64,000 nucleotides of DNA from NCBI GenBank assembly GCA_943736015.1, contig OX031069.1, positions 21,891,235 through 21,955,234 of the forward strand. The letters run 5' to 3'. The stretch comes from Tridacna crocea. Its lineage: Eukaryota; Mollusca; Bivalvia; Cardiida; Cardiidae. The notes beneath the pieces are model-generated. The model was given only the letters and a program-made list of their open reading frames with translations. It ran no database searches and was not told the origin of the DNA. Below, in pieces: positions 20,783 through 35,700 of the stretch. Each line of letters starts with the position of its first letter. The stretch's first letter is position 1. The position numbers and the translations under genes were made by a program.

Positions 20783-23700
20783 CTACAATTATATCACGAT
20801 AAAATGTTTTAATCCTATAGCAGGCGACAGAATTTTACCCCTGTCCAAATTGAAAGCATTTGCAGACGACAATTTCAATATGGCTCAAATGCTGCAACTG
20901 TTTATTGATAGGGTAGAAAACATTGAGGGAAAAGGAGAAAATGCTGGTTACCAGCATTTTCTCCTTTTGCCACAATCTTTTCAAAAGGTTTTTTTCCAAG
21001 GGTCGTCGAAAGTCGTGACTGTGTGGGAAAGGATTGAATTAACCATTAAAAAAAACATTGCTTTGTTTATGTCGATTAATAAGAAAAGGGCTTTTGATAA
21101 AATTGTGGATAGAGTTGAAACTTTCAGTACCTGAAAAACAATCATCGGGGGAAAAAGTAAAAAATGGTGGTATCCAGCATGCTCTATTTTTCCCACAATG
21201 TTTTCCATCCTGTCGAAAGATAAACCACATGATTCGAGCCCTGTTTGATTTGTCGTGACCGAATGGATTCAACTTTGGCAAGCCATTATGAAATTTTGCT
21301 GTTTGTTAAAGAAATAAATGTGAAATACAGTATCTGGCACTAGTATGATTTTGAGATGACACTTGACTTACCCTTTACCGCACAATTGCGATTTTTAACG
21401 ACTCTGAAAAGGAAAGCTTGAAAAACATTGTGAGAAATTGAGAAAATGCTGGTAACCAGCATTTCTTCAGTTTCTCACAATGTTTACTTCTCCTAGAAAA
21501 GGAAATTTTAGTTTCTGGGTTACTTTTCAATTTTCGTCTGCAAATAATTTCAATTTGGACAAAGTTTTACTATGTTGTCAGTTATATGGAATCTTCCAGA
21601 ACACCTGTTCGTGCTTTCCTGGAGCTTTTTTTACCTTTACTCTGAACAATATTATTTCAAAGCCACTGGCTGCTTTCCCACATGGCCATAGCCAAACAAT
21701 GGTCAGCTGTGAGAGATTAATGAATCAATTCCCGGAAAGAAATTGGCCGAGCTGGGGATCGAACCAGCGACTCATTGTAATGACAGATTTCGTCTCGGAC
21801 AGGGTCGATAACATTGTAGCAAAACGTACAAATGCTGATTACTAACATGTATCCTTATTTACCACAACGTGTTAAAAAGGGTATTCCATTAAGTTTGTTC
21901 AAAGCAACTGTTTGGTAAGGGGATAATGTTTTATATTCAGAATAGATTACCTTTCCATCACGGTATAAAGTGTGGACGTCTCTTTCTCTGATAGTGGGGT
22001 GAAAACTGTATCTAGGTTTCTCTGTATATTTTGCATGCTGTGGAAAATTGGAAAACATAGACATAGACATAGACATAGACATACTTTATTACGTATACAT
22101 ATACATGTATCTTGTAATATTATAAATGTTTTTACCATACCTGTGGTCATGTGATGTGTACAGTTACAACCCCATAGAATATAACAAAAGCCAATTTCTA
22201 CCGTTTTACAAAAATACTGAGAAAAAAAGGAGATAGTACTTATACGATAATTAATGAGTAACCCAAACTTGTATAGTACATAGAGATCACACCTTGAAGG
22301 GGTGGTCGCTGAGCGTGAAATGGACACTATAATTTGTCATTTTGAGCTTTACCTTAGAAAATATCTGAAATAGCCCTTTACTCCATAGATACTCATTTCT
22401 ACACATTGCTTGTGGGAGCCCTTGGAAAACATGGTGGCAAAATGCGAAATTGCTCGTGACGAGCAATCTCACCTTCTGCCACAATGTTTTCTATTCTGTC
22501 AAAAGGTGTCACACACACACAAGAAATGGCCCCCACCCTGCTATTATTATGGGTCATGTAGAGACACCATAGAAATGCCTTATGGGGTAAAGGGATAATG
22601 TAACAGAATAAGGATATGATGGAGAACGAGACATAAAATTGCTCGAAAGTAGTGCTGAGCAAGACAAATACAATGCATAATATAAAACGACTTACAACAT
22701 TCCGTTACTAGTCAAATTACTCAATTTGGAACAATACATTTTTTAAAAGTTTCGCAATGAAACATACACTTAGAAAGGTACGTAATTTAAAACAGTGTGG
22801 GGTAGGACGAATAAAATGCGTATATATTTGACATCTTGCAACGATCCGTTGCTAGTTTAGAGGTACTAAGACTTACAAATAATACTTAACCCCTGGGCTG
22901 CTACGCGTGACTTCAGGACCTTGGGGACACTGTAGATCAAGACCAGACAGCACAAAATGTGCAGTCTGATCTTGGATCCACAATGCCACATAAGATGTTT
23001 CCCCATTAGAATATCTTTGATTAAAAAAAAAAAAAAAAAAAAGGAACAGTGCGATTATTACTGTCGTCTTGACACGCTGATTTCACTTATTTATTTAGCA
23101 GGCCAAGGCTTATAGTATGTAAACGGGAAATAATTGATTGAACGTGTTTAACGCCGTTTTCAACATTATTTCAGTATTACACATTTGCATTCAACAATGA
23201 CAATCTCTGTTTTGTAGCACAGGTAATAAAACGGGAAAGGTTCAATAAGATTCTTACATTACTTGAATTAAGTAGCTGTAACAGCTTAAACATATTCGGT
23301 CGGACGCGGAAGTATTTCCTTATGTAGTTTTTACGAAAGTCACTATATGCTGGACAAATTAGAATAAAATGGTACTCATCTTCAATCTCTCCAGAATTAC
23401 ATACTGTACAAACTCTATCACACCTTTCAATTCTTTGTCTACCATACCTGCCTGATTCAATACGTAAATTGTGGGAGGAAATTCGAATTTTTGTAAGCGC
23501 GCTCCTGTTTTGTTTAGTGTTCAAAATTCTAATATAATTTTCTAATCCCCAATTTGGCTTGATATACTGATAAAGTGACTTGAGAACCCGATTATTTTTT
23601 ATATCCGATGACCATGTCTGTTTAAAGCAATCTAAAAGTCGTGTTTTAAATATAGAAATAAACCTAGTTTCATCAATGTTATTTTGGTAAAGCCAGTAGT

Positions 23701-26700
23701 CAGAAAAACCAAAAGTATCTAATAAAGTCTTGACCTTGTTTGCCCAATTATTTTTTGAACCTGGTTTACATCTTTCAAGAGAGTTTTGATAAATTCTTTT
23801 TAAGATGACATTATCAGTGTGAAGTAATTTTAGCCAATACTTAAGGATAAGAACATTTCTTTGTATATATAAAGGAAAACGCCCTAATTCACCATATATA
23901 GCTGCATTACTGGAATTCGATCTAACCCCAAGAATTTGCTTACTGAATTTTAGTTGAACGCGTTCTAGCTCCTTAGACTTTGAAAACCCCCAAATTGGAC
24001 ATCCAAAATTGAGAATCGAACCCACGAAAGCGTCAAATAGTTGAAGAGATATCTCAGGACATAATTCAACTTTCTTAATGTTATACAATAAAATATTCAT
24101 GGCTTTAAGAGATTTACCAATAATGTATTGATTATTTAAAACGAATGATCCAGTATAATTGAAGACTGTACCCAGATAGTTTATATTGTCTACAACTTCA
24201 AGAGTTTGTCCATTGTAAAACCATTTCTCGGTTGGCAATATATGTCCTCTCTTACGAAAGACTACTATTTTAGTTTTGTCAATATTAACTTCTAAACCCC
24301 AATACTGACAGTACTCATGTAGCTGGTTAAGGCTATTCTGAAGGTCCTCTACCGAGTTACCTACTACTACCATGTCGTCTGCAAAGAGCAATACAATAAT
24401 ACAAATATCTATTATACTAACTCCTGAATCCATTTGATTTTGCAAAAAGAGCTCCAAGTCCTCTAGGAAAAGTGCAAATAATACAGGCGAATTATTCAAA
24501 CCCTGTTTTAATCCTACTGCTATATCAAAAAAGTCTGAAAGTGAATTTAAGTGCTTTACGCATGATTTAACAGTTACATACATGGCTTTAAATATTCTAA
24601 GTATTTTACCATCTAAACCCATTTTCAGCAGTTTAAACCATAAGGCGTTACGATACACTGAGTCGAATGCCTTTTTAAGGTCTACAAAGGCACATGGAAA
24701 GCGCTTTTTATCTTGCATAAAATGTTCAATTAAATTTTGTAAAATAAAACATGCGTCAACTGTGCTACGCCCTCTCCGGAACCCAAACTGAGCGTCAGAT
24801 AGTAAATCATTGCTTTCGAACCATTTTTCCACTCTGCTGGTCAGAATACTTGTAAATAGCTTTCCCAAATTACTCATAATGGTTATCCCTCTATAGTTGT
24901 TTGGCACAGATTTGTCACCTTTCTTATAGATTGGTATAATATAACCCTCTGACCATTTTTGTGGGAAACAACCTGAATCAAATACCGTATTAAATAAGTC
25001 CGTTAAATGCCCCGTTAAAATATCGTCAGCTTCCAAAAAATATTCATTTATCAAATTATCAGTCGGACAAGATGCCTTGTTGCGGTTTAATTTTCTGATT
25101 GCAGATTGCACTTCCTGGTAAGTTATCTTAGTATTTAATTCTGTAAATGTTGGGTTCTCGATATTAAAGTTAGCAGACGATATATAACTTTCGACCTCCT
25201 CTATAAGAGAATTACCTATATTACTATACACATCTGAAAAATGTTGCTTAAAGTCCTCGATATGAATAGGTGACGAAGAGACAAACTTGCTCTTACCGAA
25301 ATGTTTCCAAAAGTCTCTAGGTCTATGTTTTTTTAACTCAGTAAGTTGCTGTGCTTTTTTCAACATAAACCCTCTTTTCTTTTTACGAATTAATGTTTTA
25401 TACTTTGTTTTAAACTCACATAACTGCAACCTATTTTCATAGGATTTACAACGATTAAACTCCCGTAAATACTGCTTGTATAAACTCTTTGCCTCATAAC
25501 ATTCTGTATCGAACCACTGACTTTCGGCATAGCGAGATCTCGTTTTATTAAGTGATTTTCGCTTCAAAAATAACGGGTCCGCGACTTCACAAATTTTGCT
25601 CGAAAAACTAGAGACCATACTTTCGATAGAGTGTGTATCACTCAAATTAACATTATTTAAAATCTTATTAAAATCTGGCAATTTTCCTATCAAACGCCTT
25701 CTAAAGACATCCCTTTTATCCTGGTCCCATGAGTAAGTATAATATTCATCAGAAATATTCAAATCGATAGGTATGTTCGGCAGGCTCTTCCCACCGAAAA
25801 GGTTAAAGCGCAAACTTGCTCATATATGAGCCATGCATCTGCGAAAAGTATCGACCCAGATCGCTGTCCGCGCAGGCTGACCTGGGCCAAAATTTTTCGT
25901 TATCTCAAAACTTTCTGCATGTCAAAAGAAGATTCTACCGCTTGCTTAAGTCTTTAAAAAATGATTTTATAAATCTAAAAATATGTTATGGTGTGCATTA
26001 ACCCCCTTTTACCAGAGCATGGCTCTTCTAAATTCGACCTGAAAGTACAGACCACTCAAACACAGGTCTCTTGTTGATTGGCCTGCAACATGTCAAAAGA
26101 GGCATTCGGACATTTGCGTAAAGTGTCGTCTCGGATCAGCCTACGCAGGGTAATCCGGGACGGCACTTAACGACTACATTAAATTTTGTGCTTCATTAAA
26201 CTTGGATAAAACAGAAAATAATCTAAAAAAGGGAAGCGTCGTCTCGGATTAGCCTGTGCGGACTGTATATGCCGATCCGGGACGAAGCTTTACGCAAATT
26301 TCCGAATACCTCTTTTCGCGTGCTGCTGCACCAGTGATAGTCTTTACTTTACAAGCAGATACACGAGCTCTATGCTATCTGATCTTGTTCTTTGCACTTC
26401 CTGAAAGCTCCTATTTCACTACTTGTGCTGAAAGTTAACTAAATAACCAAGGGGGCTAATGTAACTGGATAAAAATTATTTGTTTTAATTACCTGGCTGT
26501 GCTGATTAAGGTGGTAGCAATGCCTGGTTGATCGATGGTAAACTTAAGCGCAAGCCTCGATATGTCCACACTCTCTCCCTACAAGACAATAGTCCGGATG
26601 TAAATAATCTTTATTGCATACCTATAAATTTTACGGGTCAAAAAATGACTTAAAGTTGTCATTTTGAATACATTGACTTTTTACAACTATATGTACATGT

Positions 26701-29700
26701 AATTCTCAAGAGTTAAGGGATAGGATACCTTAATGGGATTTCTGAAACATCGGCTTTCATCGCAAAAAAAAACGATACTGATTCGGACGAGACTCGGCTA
26801 ATCCGTAATCGATCGGCCGATACATGCTGGTTCCCCGCATCGATTACGGATTTACCCGAGTCTTAGCCGAATTCGTACGATTTGGGCGAAGAAAGTCAAT
26901 GTTACAAGAATCCCATTAACCTGGCCTATCTTTAGTGTGATTTTGAAAGGATCTAGTCAGCTGTAAGAGAAAACGGATTTAACTGTTAACCACACAATCT
27001 CGACTTTTAACGATCCTGTGAAAGAAGCCTTTTGAAAACATTGTAGGAAAAGGAGAAACATTGTAGGACATTTTAACCAGCATTTTCTCCTTTCCAACAA
27101 TGTTTTCTACACTTCCCAAGACAAATTTCAATTTTTGAGCCATACTTAGGTTGTCGTCTGCAAAGGCTTTCAATTTGGACTGGTCTACAATTTTGTCGTT
27201 TGGTAAAGGATTAAGGAATGTTTAAAAGGAATGCATTAGGCCCCCTCTTGCAAGAGCACGACTCATTTATCTTATCTACTTATTTTTTTTATAAAGTAGC
27301 ACACATATTAAAAGTTTGGAAAAATACCTATCAAACTGTTGGACAGTGCAGATCAAAGATAGGACAGTTAGGTACTGTACAACATGAACTGGCCAATAAC
27401 CTAGGCCTGTATTCACCAATCATTCTTGAGAATATTCTTATAGTATTATATTACAAGGTTTTTCTAAATTTGTAAGTAACACTACCTCTGATTGGCTAAC
27501 TCTTTACCTCACGAGAAAATTTTAGACAGGTCCAAATTGAAAGCATTTGCAGACAACAAAATAAAGGTCACTGAAAAATTGTAATTTGTTCTGGGAAGGG
27601 TAGAAAACACTGTGGGAAAAGGAGAAAATGCTGGTAACCAGCATTTTCTCCTTTTCCCACAGTGTTTTCAAAAGGCTTCTTTCTCAGGGTCGTTAAAAGT
27701 AGGGATTGTGTGGTAATGGGCTAAACCGAATGGTTTAGCCAATCAGAGATTGTGTTACTTACAAATGTAGAAAATTCTGGAGAATAAGAGAAAGAACTTT
27801 CTTAAGAATGGTTGGTGAATACGGGCCCTATAGACATTCTGCAAAGATAAAAGAAATGAGACAAGCTCTGAAAAAAAGGGGGCTGTACACATCTCCATAA
27901 TGGTTTGTTCCAAGCAAGAAATCTCATAGCTGAAGACCCATAAGATCCGCTCTGTCTAACAACCGACCTTATCATGAGGTAGAATTGTCCTTAGACACGC
28001 AGAAAATGAAGTTATAGCGAAAAGTTTCGGCCCATGTCAGCCTGCGCGCATTGCGCAGGCTGACATGGGTCAATTCTTTTCGCAATAGCAAAAGCGCATG
28101 GCTCAGATGTCTTTTTCCTCTATGGCGCGGAAAGGGTTGACAGCTTATTACCTGACAGTACTCAGCGGCTTTCTTGCATGCTTGCTTTATTTCGTCCCTG
28201 GCTGGATGCCATGCCGGTGGTCCTCGGTTTGATAGCAGACCCATAGCTATCGGAGATGCATTGATCACCCCGACTCCTTTCTCCTAATGATTACAAAGAC
28301 ATATCATTCGACTGCTAGGATGAAAACGACACATTTCCCGAAGAGTAATCTAGTAATCTACATTGCTAGAATGAAGGCGACACTTTCATACAGAACTCTA
28401 TGCAGGCAATGCATTTCTTATAGAGTCATATAGTAATCTAAAGTGCTAGAATGAAGGCGTCACATTTCTTATAGAGTATTATAGTAATCTACAGTGCTAG
28501 AATGAAGGCGACACATTTATACAGAAATCTATAGTGCTGGAATGAAGGCGACACATTTCTTATAGAGTAATATAGTAATCTAAAATGCTAGAATGAAGGC
28601 GACACATTTATACAGAAATCTATGAAGGCGATACATTTCTTATAGAGTCATATAGTAATCTAAAGTGCTAGAATGAAGGCGTCACATTTCTTATAGAGTA
28701 TTATAGTAATCTACAGTGCTAGAATGAAGGCGACACAACTATACAGAAATCTACAGTGCTGGAATGAAGGCGACACATTTCTTATAGAGTAATATATGTA
28801 TAGTAATCTACAGTGCTGGAATTTATACGTATATCACAGAATTAAACAGAAGTTTGCAAAGGGTCAGTGAGTCGAGCTTAGAAGGCTAAGGGTTAGGTCC
28901 CTGGGTTTCTTTAGCTTGGAGCGTCAAAACTAATGTGCCAGTGTTTGGCTTACCTTGAAATATGGCATGTAGTCTTGAAGAGCATTGTCATTCAAACAAC
29001 CACGGCAGTATGTCAGTATATTATCGATCTTTACTGTACTTCTGTCTAAAACGGTCCTAGGAAGCAGGGAAAATTGAAAAGCTCGATTTAAAACGAGTTA
29101 AGCAAAAACTAAAGTTAGTGAAAAACACGACACCTAATCAACTACTAGTACCAACACAAACAAAATAACAACAACAGTAGGAGTAGCAATTACGAAAACA
29201 ACAACAACAACAACAACAACAATAATAATAATAATAATAATAATAACGACAGCAGCAGCACATGCACAGCAGACAACAACAACACATGATAAATTCAATG
29301 GTTGTCCGAAATTCCATGACTGTCCATCTGGCGACGTACTCATCTATAATTCAATTACATTTAATTATAATTTTATGATTATAATCACATAACTACGTCT
29401 TTTTCAAACATAACTCGTAATGAGGTTTAATACATTAAAACAGTCTCTAGAAAAAAAGAGAAACGTCTCTTTACTATAGTAATTCTTATATAACTTTCTA
29501 AGTTTCTAAGTGTTTTCTACAACGTTTTGCACTCAGACCAAATCAAAGGACTGAAAGTCATGAAAAGCGTATTTGTGTTGCAGTATTTTACAAAGGTATG
29601 GGGTATGAAAATTAGCTGTTCGAAGTATGTCATACAATTTTACAAAATAACGCTTCTTAATATTACAAGCAGGAGCAAACAAATCGGCGTTGGTAACTTA

Positions 29701-32700
29701 AGTAGGCTAGCAGTGAATTCTTAATGTGGACTAGTGACCGGATTGCACATTGTGTTCGGTCAGATCCTGATCAACATAGTTTGCAATGCCGTATTTAAGC
29801 GCTCTTAGAACATATAGTTTTAGAATAGTTTAACTCCTAATATATTATTTTATTTGTTTTTCAACTTAATCTGTATCTGTTTTTTTTTTTCCATATTCCT
29901 TCAGAAAACATAAGGAACTTAATGTATTACTGACACAAACATTTTTTTCCCATTCCATTTAAAAGCACATTTTGTCTACTTTGTAAGATGGGTAATATTC
30001 TGTGTGTTTCAGCTATATACAATAAAACGTTGAAATATTGAACCAAGCATCCTATTCATACAACTGAAAACTACGACATAAAGATGAAACATTGCAAGGA
30101 AAGCAACAAATGTCTTTTTTAACTAAAACAGGATTTTGTGGGAATAGAAGCAAGTGTTTGTCACCAGCATATCAACCTTTTTCCTCAAACAAGTTCCAAT
30201 ACTGTTCATTTTTTTTTCAAACTAACCTTGAAACTGGCCTACAACATCGATCGTAATACGTGCATGAAGCGTCCTGGGTAGAATTAGATAAGGAGGCTCA
30301 CCTGAAATTTTCTAGTGGGTACCCTGTAATTCCTATGTATCTAGCCTTACCACTTTCAACGACTTTTTTTAGCGCTGGCAAAGTTTCGTTGACAATTATG
30401 TTCAAATTGGGTGCAAACTCCATGTCGTGAACCTGTTGAGAAAATTGATAGTATTTAACATAAAAATCTATGTTTCATACATGTGCAGTCAGTTACCATA
30501 AATAACTATGATAAAAGGCTACTTCTCTATTGGCTCAATGTAATTGCCGCACACTCTGTCAAACACGGGGCTTAAACTGCATCTGCAATACGTATCGACT
30601 CTGGTCAGTCTGCGCAGTCCGCACACCCTAATCTAGGTCGAAACTTTTTGCTTTTGGTTGATTTTCTGCTTGTCAAAGGAACAATGTACCCTATAGGTTG
30701 GTTGTTAGACATAGTGTGACCTGTCATGCGAAAAGGAACCTTCTGGGAACTGCGAAAAGTGTCAACCCTGGTCAGACTGCGCGAATTGCGCAGTCTGACC
30801 AGGGTCAACACTTTTCGCTCTTATGATATTTTCTGTATGAAAAGTGGTAATTGTACTTTGTTATAAATACAATTATTTTTTAACTATCAATTTAAATTGA
30901 CCTGCAATCTCGTTGATCTGTTGTCATCTAATTGATGCACGAATTTCCCTTATGATCCCTTTTTGCGTGACGGGTTACACGTCGATTTTATGAATCCACA
31001 ATTGCTGAATGGTAAAATGCATCACTGAGAAGCATTAAGCCCCCTTTTACCACAGCAGAAATTGTATTTTTCAATTTATCGAGGACTAACAGTAAAGCTA
31101 TCGACTTAAATTGAAGTGAAGAAAAACTTACACGGAGATATGCACTTTCTGACAATATACAATCATAAAATTTGACGATAATAGCTGTTTAAGAGTGATT
31201 AAGATATTCGATAAATGTTTTTTACACTAAAGTTTATGGTGACGTCGTCGAAACTCCAGGTTTCACAGTGCAACACATTCAAATCATAAATATTTATTTT
31301 AAATCGATAGAGAGACAAGTTCGAACAACTTAAACCAATATCTCTCGATTCTTTTTCCTTGGGACTACACCAATGCTCACACATAGTGTGTGTCCCAATA
31401 GACAATCCCTCAGTTGACTTCCTCTTCCCGTGTATCGAACTCGGGACCTTATAGTTACGAATCTGGTGCTTTACCCCACAACCATGGACACAGCATTTAT
31501 TGTAAAGTACTATATGAAAAATTATGGAAACGTCGAAATTTCGATGGTCAGGAAAAACAAAAGTAACCATGTTCACAGGTCAAAGTTTACCTTCGACTCT
31601 ACATTTTTTGTTTTTGTTTTGTGTTTAGAACTAAGGGTGGAATTTAAAGTGATAAACAGAAAGAAAAGTACAATAAATTAAAAAAAAAAATTCTAAAAAT
31701 ATAAAATGGCTTTGGTACCTGTATCACATCTACATAATCGAGGCCTAATCGCTGCAAACTTTCGTCCACACTTTTGATTACTCTTTCTGCCCGGAAGTCG
31801 AACATTTCGGCAGGCTTTGGTAAATATCGACCCACTTTTGTGGTCAGGTAGTAACTGTTTCGCGGTAGTTTTCCTAGTATCTGGAATTCAAATGGATTCA
31901 GAAAGCTTATTAAGATTACTTCAAGATGACATAAGTGTCTTACTATGGTTACTTTTATCATTTGTATATCTAGTAATTTTTTTTATCATTATTAATTGCT
32001 TTTTTACCACATTGCAATTTCATAAATGTCCGTGTAAAAAAGAAGTCGACTTTTAGTAACAAAGTTATTGACTGTACGTTTTGAGATACCTTGAAATTGA
32101 AACAGAAAAGCTGGAATATTTTGCTAAAGGGGGTATTGTTCGTAACGTATAATAATTAATCAGCACCTGCGTTACACATACACTCATTCTAAAAGACCAA
32201 GTATACATGTATATCTAGTTAAATGATATTGTGTATTCGAAAAAAAAGTGTTTTTGTTTTGTTAAATAAGAGATAGATACTGTATAGTCCTTCGGCACCG
32301 GTCTTAAATGCTTCCGGTTGCACAAAACTCAGCAGTCTAGTGCTTTGATTTATATAAGTATGATCAATAACTCTACGATATAAAAGGTTGATATCTCTCT
32401 CTCTTTCTCTCTCTCCCTCCCTCCAGCACAACAAGAAGGTCGTTTTGGCACTGTATTGTTGAAACGTCTAAAAACATTTGTAAGTGAACCGTAATACACA
32501 GTTTGCACAGGCTGTGACAGTCACCCATTAGAAGCTATATGCCTACAGCCGCAATATCTTTTAACTGATCAAATTTCTATAAAGAGCTTTAAAAAACAGT
32601 CTGTCCAGAGTCATACATGCTAAATATGAATGAAATACTACCCACAGTTTTTGAGGGAAAAAAATCTGTGAAAACTTCCATGTGTCCTTTAAAAGAAAAG

Positions 32701-35700
32701 GCCAGCGGCAGTGGCGGCCATGTTTATGTTTGTTTGTACTGGGGTTTAACGCCATTTTAACAGCTTAGGTCATAATATGGCGGTCAGTGACACATCCATG
32801 TGTTTTCTCACTTTCTCACACCATTATTGACATAGCTTTCTTGCTTGATTTCAGTTAAAGTTCGGGCATAAGATTAGAAGGCGGAACTATTTGAAATAAA
32901 AGTTAAGGCAAACACGCACCTCTCTTGGCGGACACAGGGCAATAACAGTGTTGAAACAGTATTATGAATCAATTAAGATGTTTTATTTATATCCTTTACA
33001 GGTCCACATACTTTTCCTAAAACTGTTTCTGATTTTCCGTGTCCATACCACGGGGCCGTGTCAATTAGATTAACACCACAACGCAACGCATATTCCAGCA
33101 CCTGATGGCACTCTGAGTCCTCTGTATCTCTAAATACGCTACCAAATGATGAAGCACCTGAAATAAAAATAATCTATTCTGTCTCTAAATACGTTACCAA
33201 ATGATGAAAAACCTACAACAGACAAACATACTTATCACATGTATGTACATGTACCTAAAAAAGTTTCAACTCCAATAAATGAGTCGTACAACTATTAAAC
33301 TAGACACGACCAAGTAATTCGTATAGAACTGTATGATAACATAACCCGCAACTCGCAACAACTCGGCCTATTCCGTACCCACATCTAACCTCGCCTGTAT
33401 CAAGGGATATCCCATTTTGAAATACTGCCGGTCACGACCGGGATGTGTAACTAGATCGAAGTTAGCAACGGCAACAACAGCAATGTGATAAGTAAACTTT
33501 CGCAGAAAATTCCAACCAAATTGATAGACCAAGTTAGAAAATAAATGTACAAACCCTTTCTCAGCGGAAAGATCCTTATAGAAAATCGTGACTAGTGTTT
33601 TCTTTTATACAAAGTGCAGTATTACCATTTAAAAACGGTAAAGCTGTGTATTTCCGGTTTAATGCAGAGAAATGACCCCCCGTTACAAAATGACCCACGG
33701 GTCATTTCTCGACGTAGAGTAATGACCTATGGGTCATTTCTTGACGTAGAAAAATGACCCAGGTCATTATTATGCAGAGAAATGACCCCCATTACAAAAT
33801 GACCCACGGTCATTTCTCGACGTAGAGGAATGACCTATGGGTCATTTCTTGACGTAGAATAATGACCTGGGCCCGTATTCACCAACAATTCTTAAGAACG
33901 TTCTTGTTCTTATTCTTCAGAATTTTGTCCATGTGAAAATAACAGAATTTCTGATTGGCTAAACCAAATGGTTTAGCCAATCAGAAGTTCTGTTACTTTC
34001 ACAGTCAGAAAAATATGAAGAATACGACAAAGAGTATTCTTAAGAATGGTTGGTGAATACGGACCCCTGGGTCATTTTTCTACGTCGAGAAATGACCCGT
34101 GGGTCATTTGGTAATGGGGATCATTTCTCTGCATAATAATGACCTGGGTCATTTTTCTACGTCGAGAAATGACCCATAGGTCATTCCTCTACGTCGAGAA
34201 AGGACCCGTGGGTCATTTTGTAATGGGGATCATTTCTCTGCATTACACCGGCAAAGAAATGTGCCGTTGTCTGCGCATGTCATATTCTTCGAAGATTCAA
34301 CCTGTCTGCTATGACGCACCACCCACCCCCGAAAACTTGGGAAAAGTAGTGCTTATACGGAAGCTATAACCCTATTACCCAAATAGGAAGAGGCTGTTTT
34401 AACTCTTTACCCCATAAGGCATTTCTATGGTATCTCTAACTGACCCTAAATAGCAGCAAGGATGAAGCCATTTCTTATATGTATATGACAACTTTTGATA
34501 ATGTAGAAAACATTGTGGCAAAAGGTGAAATTGCTCGTCACGAGCAATTTCACCTTTTGCCACAATGTTTTCCAAAGGCTCCTGCAAGCAGTGCGTAGAA
34601 ATGAGTATCTGTGAAGTAAAGGGTTAATAAATGGCTGATGCATAGGTCACATGCTAGCCGAGCCGAATGAATCATACCAGGTAATGTTTTATTGAGTGAA
34701 AGTTTATTTCATTTCGAAATTCAAAGTAACTGTTGTTTTAAAAAGTTGTCCGGCCTTGTTCCAAGAATGTCCCAAACTAGACAGATGTCTATTTGTAGAA
34801 TGCCATGTAGTGGGAGATAATAAGAAATCGTTTAGTTGCGTATCAACTTACGTTACACAGCCGAGGGTCTTCATTGGCGGATCACCGAAGATTTGCCAAA
34901 CGTGTAATCCCCTTGCAGACCACTTTTGGCTTGCTTTTCGACTGGTCTAGTCAAAGAAATACATTATCATATTCATCTGTTTTTTTTTTATAACAAGGCA
35001 TATCATATTACTTCGACAGATGCTGTCAAAGAAATATTTTCTACATGCCAAAATAACACCCCCATTTCGCCCAAATAATAATCGCCGACTTTTTGTACTG
35101 TTGGCATCAAATGCGCCCAGTTCGGACAATGTTTTATGAACAAAGAACCTACCGTTGACCGCTTAAAAATGTTTTAGCCAATAATCCTGAGGAATATGGC
35201 ATTTGAAAACTTTGTGGGAATTGGGGAAAGCGCTTGTCATTTGACTTGTGGTCTGCAAACAAGTCTATAACTTTGTCGTCAGTAAAACACATAAAGTCTT
35301 TTGCTACAGTTCTCTCAGAGAGTAATAAGGTAGTCATCCGAATAAAGATGAAAAGGGAGCTTGTATCTTGTATGGTTTTACAATATGTTACGTTGCCACA
35401 CTGATCAATGCCCAGTGGAAGTAGATATTTAAGCCTTTACCTCATAACTCCGACTGTTAAAGACACTGAGAAAGAAGCCTTTTGAAAACATTGTTGGAAA
35501 AGGAGAAAATGGTGGTATCCAGCATTTTCTCCTTTTCCAACAATATTTTCTACCTTATGACAGACAGCATAGTGCACGTTGCATATAGTTTTTGGTCAGC
35601 AGATGTTTTCAACTTGGACAAATCTAGAATTTTACAGTATGGTAAAGAGTTTATGCAAACTGTTGTAACTTATAAACCCATACAGAAATATGTAAGTGGT

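Noticed and set aside
28313-28830. CRISPR-like array
   Set aside because: Units vary in length and there are no unique spacers between identical repeats; this is a eukaryotic minisatellite.
34696-34950. Cys-containing 84-codon frame inside AKR intron 1
   Set aside because: No splice partners or recognised domain; it lies in A/T-rich intronic DNA.
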